A DNA stretch of 6,841 nucleotides, from the NCBI GenBank assembly GCA_905197385.1, contig CAJJYO010000088.1, positions 1-6,841 on the forward strand, in the 5' to 3' direction. Below the pieces are notes generated by a model. That model did not search any database. It saw nothing but the letters and a program-made list of their open reading frames with translations, and had not been told where the DNA came from. This DNA is from an uncultured Collinsella sp. (lineage in GTDB: Bacteria > Actinomycetota > Coriobacteriia > Coriobacteriales > Coriobacteriaceae). The position numbers and the translations under genes are program-made. Each line of letters opens with the position of its first letter. Positions within the stretch are counted from its first letter, which is position 1. Shown piece by piece: positions 6,080-6,841 of the stretch.

Positions 6080-6341
6080 AATCAGCCGCGTCCGCCCCGT
6101 CATCTGTGGTTTACGTGGGGGCATGCGAAGCGCGGGTATACTAACCGGCGGCGAATCTGCTCCATCGCTTAGGGCTGCTGCGTCTGGACGGCGCGTGATA
6201 GGGCTGCCAAAGCGATCGCCAGCGTGCTGAGCAACGTCCTCTCTGTGCGCACCCGTTTTTGTATGTATTAGCGCACTACCAAGCACGCCCGCGCGGCCGC
6301 ATGCCGCGTCCATCGCGCGTGCAGATAAGGAACAACAACAT
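6080..6341 (+). other. Upstream region / possible long leader of the helicase gene
   Basis: No gene is supported here. TATACT at 6137-6142 is a candidate -10 box, but no good -35 is present at normal spacing (TTTACG at 6110-6115 is 21 bases away). If used, it gives a leader of about 190 bases. Long leaders are common for cold-responsive DEAD-box helicase genes, but I see no motif that identifies a riboregulator. The Shine-Dalgarno candidate is AAGGA at about 6327-6331. Confidence 0.35.
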
Positions 6342-6841
6342 ATGCGTAATTCTGTATCCGACGTCACCGACGCCGAGATCCTGGACGAGACCCGCGAGGC
6401 CATGACCCAGGCTGCCTTCGATGCGGCCGATGAGGCCAATGCTGCCCAGGCCGTCGAGTCCGCTACCGAGAGCCTGCCCGCCTTTGACGAGCTGGGCCTT
6501 TCCGACGAGATGCTTCGTGCTATCGAGAACCTGGGCTACACGGCGCCGACGCCTGTTCAGGCCGGCTCGATTCCTGTGGTGCTCGAAGGCCGCGACCTGC
6601 TTGCCGCCGCTCAGACTGGCACCGGCAAGACGGCCGCTTTCTTGCTGCCGACCATGAACAACCTGGAGCACATCGCTCCGCCCAAGCCTGTGCGCGAGCG
6701 CAGCGGCCGCAACCGCCGTCGCGGCGCTAAAAAGCCCGAGGGCAACGGCCGCGGCCCCGTGATGCTCGTCATCACCCCCACGCGCGAGCTTGCCCAGCAG
6801 ATCGACGAGGTCGCGAGCAAGATCGCCGACGTCACCGGTCA
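6342..6841 (+). CDS. DEAD-box ATP-dependent RNA helicase, N-terminal part
   Basis: 166 complete codons are visible; the right edge cuts the gene. DEAD-box proteins unwind short RNA duplexes with ATP, in ribosome assembly, mRNA decay or cold adaptation. After a 45-residue acidic, alanine-rich N-terminal extension come the Q motif (Phe48, then GYTAPTPVQ, Gln73), motif I AQTGTGKT (90-97, Lys96 of the Walker A loop) and motif Ia PTREL (146-150). The DEAD, SAT and C-terminal helicase motifs lie outside the window, so the subfamily (RhlE-, DeaD- or CshA-like) cannot be fixed. A basic Arg/Lys/Gly/Pro-rich insert (about 112-139) separates motifs I and Ia and is longer than in the Escherichia coli enzymes. 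The ATG start is supported by AAGGA about 11 bases upstream. The gene is divergent from the FHA-kinase unit. Confidence 0.93.
   Translation, partial: MRNSVSDVTDAEILDETREAMTQAAFDAADEANAAQAVESATESLPAFDELGLSDEMLRAIENLGYTAPTPVQAGSIPVVLEGRDLLAAAQTGTGKTAAFLLPTMNNLEHIAPPKPVRERSGRNRRRGAKKPEGNGRGPVMLVITPTRELAQQIDEVASKIADVTG

Noticed and set aside
5807..6439. A 210-codon minus-strand open frame across the FHA upstream region
   Set aside because: It runs through both palindromic repeats, covers the proposed FHA promoter and is antisense to the helicase start. Its translation has no recognisable domain and looks like random GC-rich reading.

Overview
The window reads as a GC-rich, gene-dense chromosomal segment, most likely from a Collinsella-like member of the Coriobacteriia (gut Actinobacteria). 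The base composition, the codon use and the pairing of a Hanks-type kinase carrying a DUF6273-like sensor with an FHA protein suggest this. It is an inference and no marker gene is present to prove it.

Layout, left to right. (1) 1-1888, minus strand: most of a copper-exporting P1B-type ATPase (copA-like), cut by the left edge. Its promoter (about 1936-1966) is overlaid by a G/C-tract palindrome (1947-1963) typical of CsoR-family copper repressors. (2) 1967-2540: no gene. Positions 2041-2498 hold six copies of a 57-bp interrupted palindrome on an almost exact 80-bp period. (3) 2541-4625, minus strand: a membrane-anchored Ser/Thr protein kinase with a C-terminal extracytoplasmic DUF6273-like domain. 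(4) 4626-4799: a short intercistronic gap almost filled by two long, near-perfect inverted repeats, with arms of 26 bp and 19 bp. (5) 4800-5762, minus strand: a protein with a C-terminal FHA domain, starting at a GTG behind a strong Shine-Dalgarno sequence and preceded by a perfect TATAAT box at 5870-5875. (6) 5942-6079: two more copies of the same 57-bp palindrome, 81 bp apart, followed by a leader-like stretch. (7) 6342-6841, plus strand: the N-terminal part of a DEAD-box RNA helicase, cut by the right edge.

How the parts fit. The FHA protein and the kinase run in the same direction, FHA first. Together they form a plausible phospho-signalling pair: an outside-sensing kinase and a phospho-peptide-binding partner. 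The intercistronic hairpins could uncouple their expression. copA is a separate copper-homeostasis unit and the helicase a separate RNA-metabolism gene.

The most unusual content is the 57-bp palindrome family. It has eight copies of identical length, regular 80/81-bp spacing, a constant arm interruption at arm positions 6-7, copies in both orientations, and arrays on both sides of the kinase/FHA module. It is not a CRISPR and I do not recognise it as a named repeat family.
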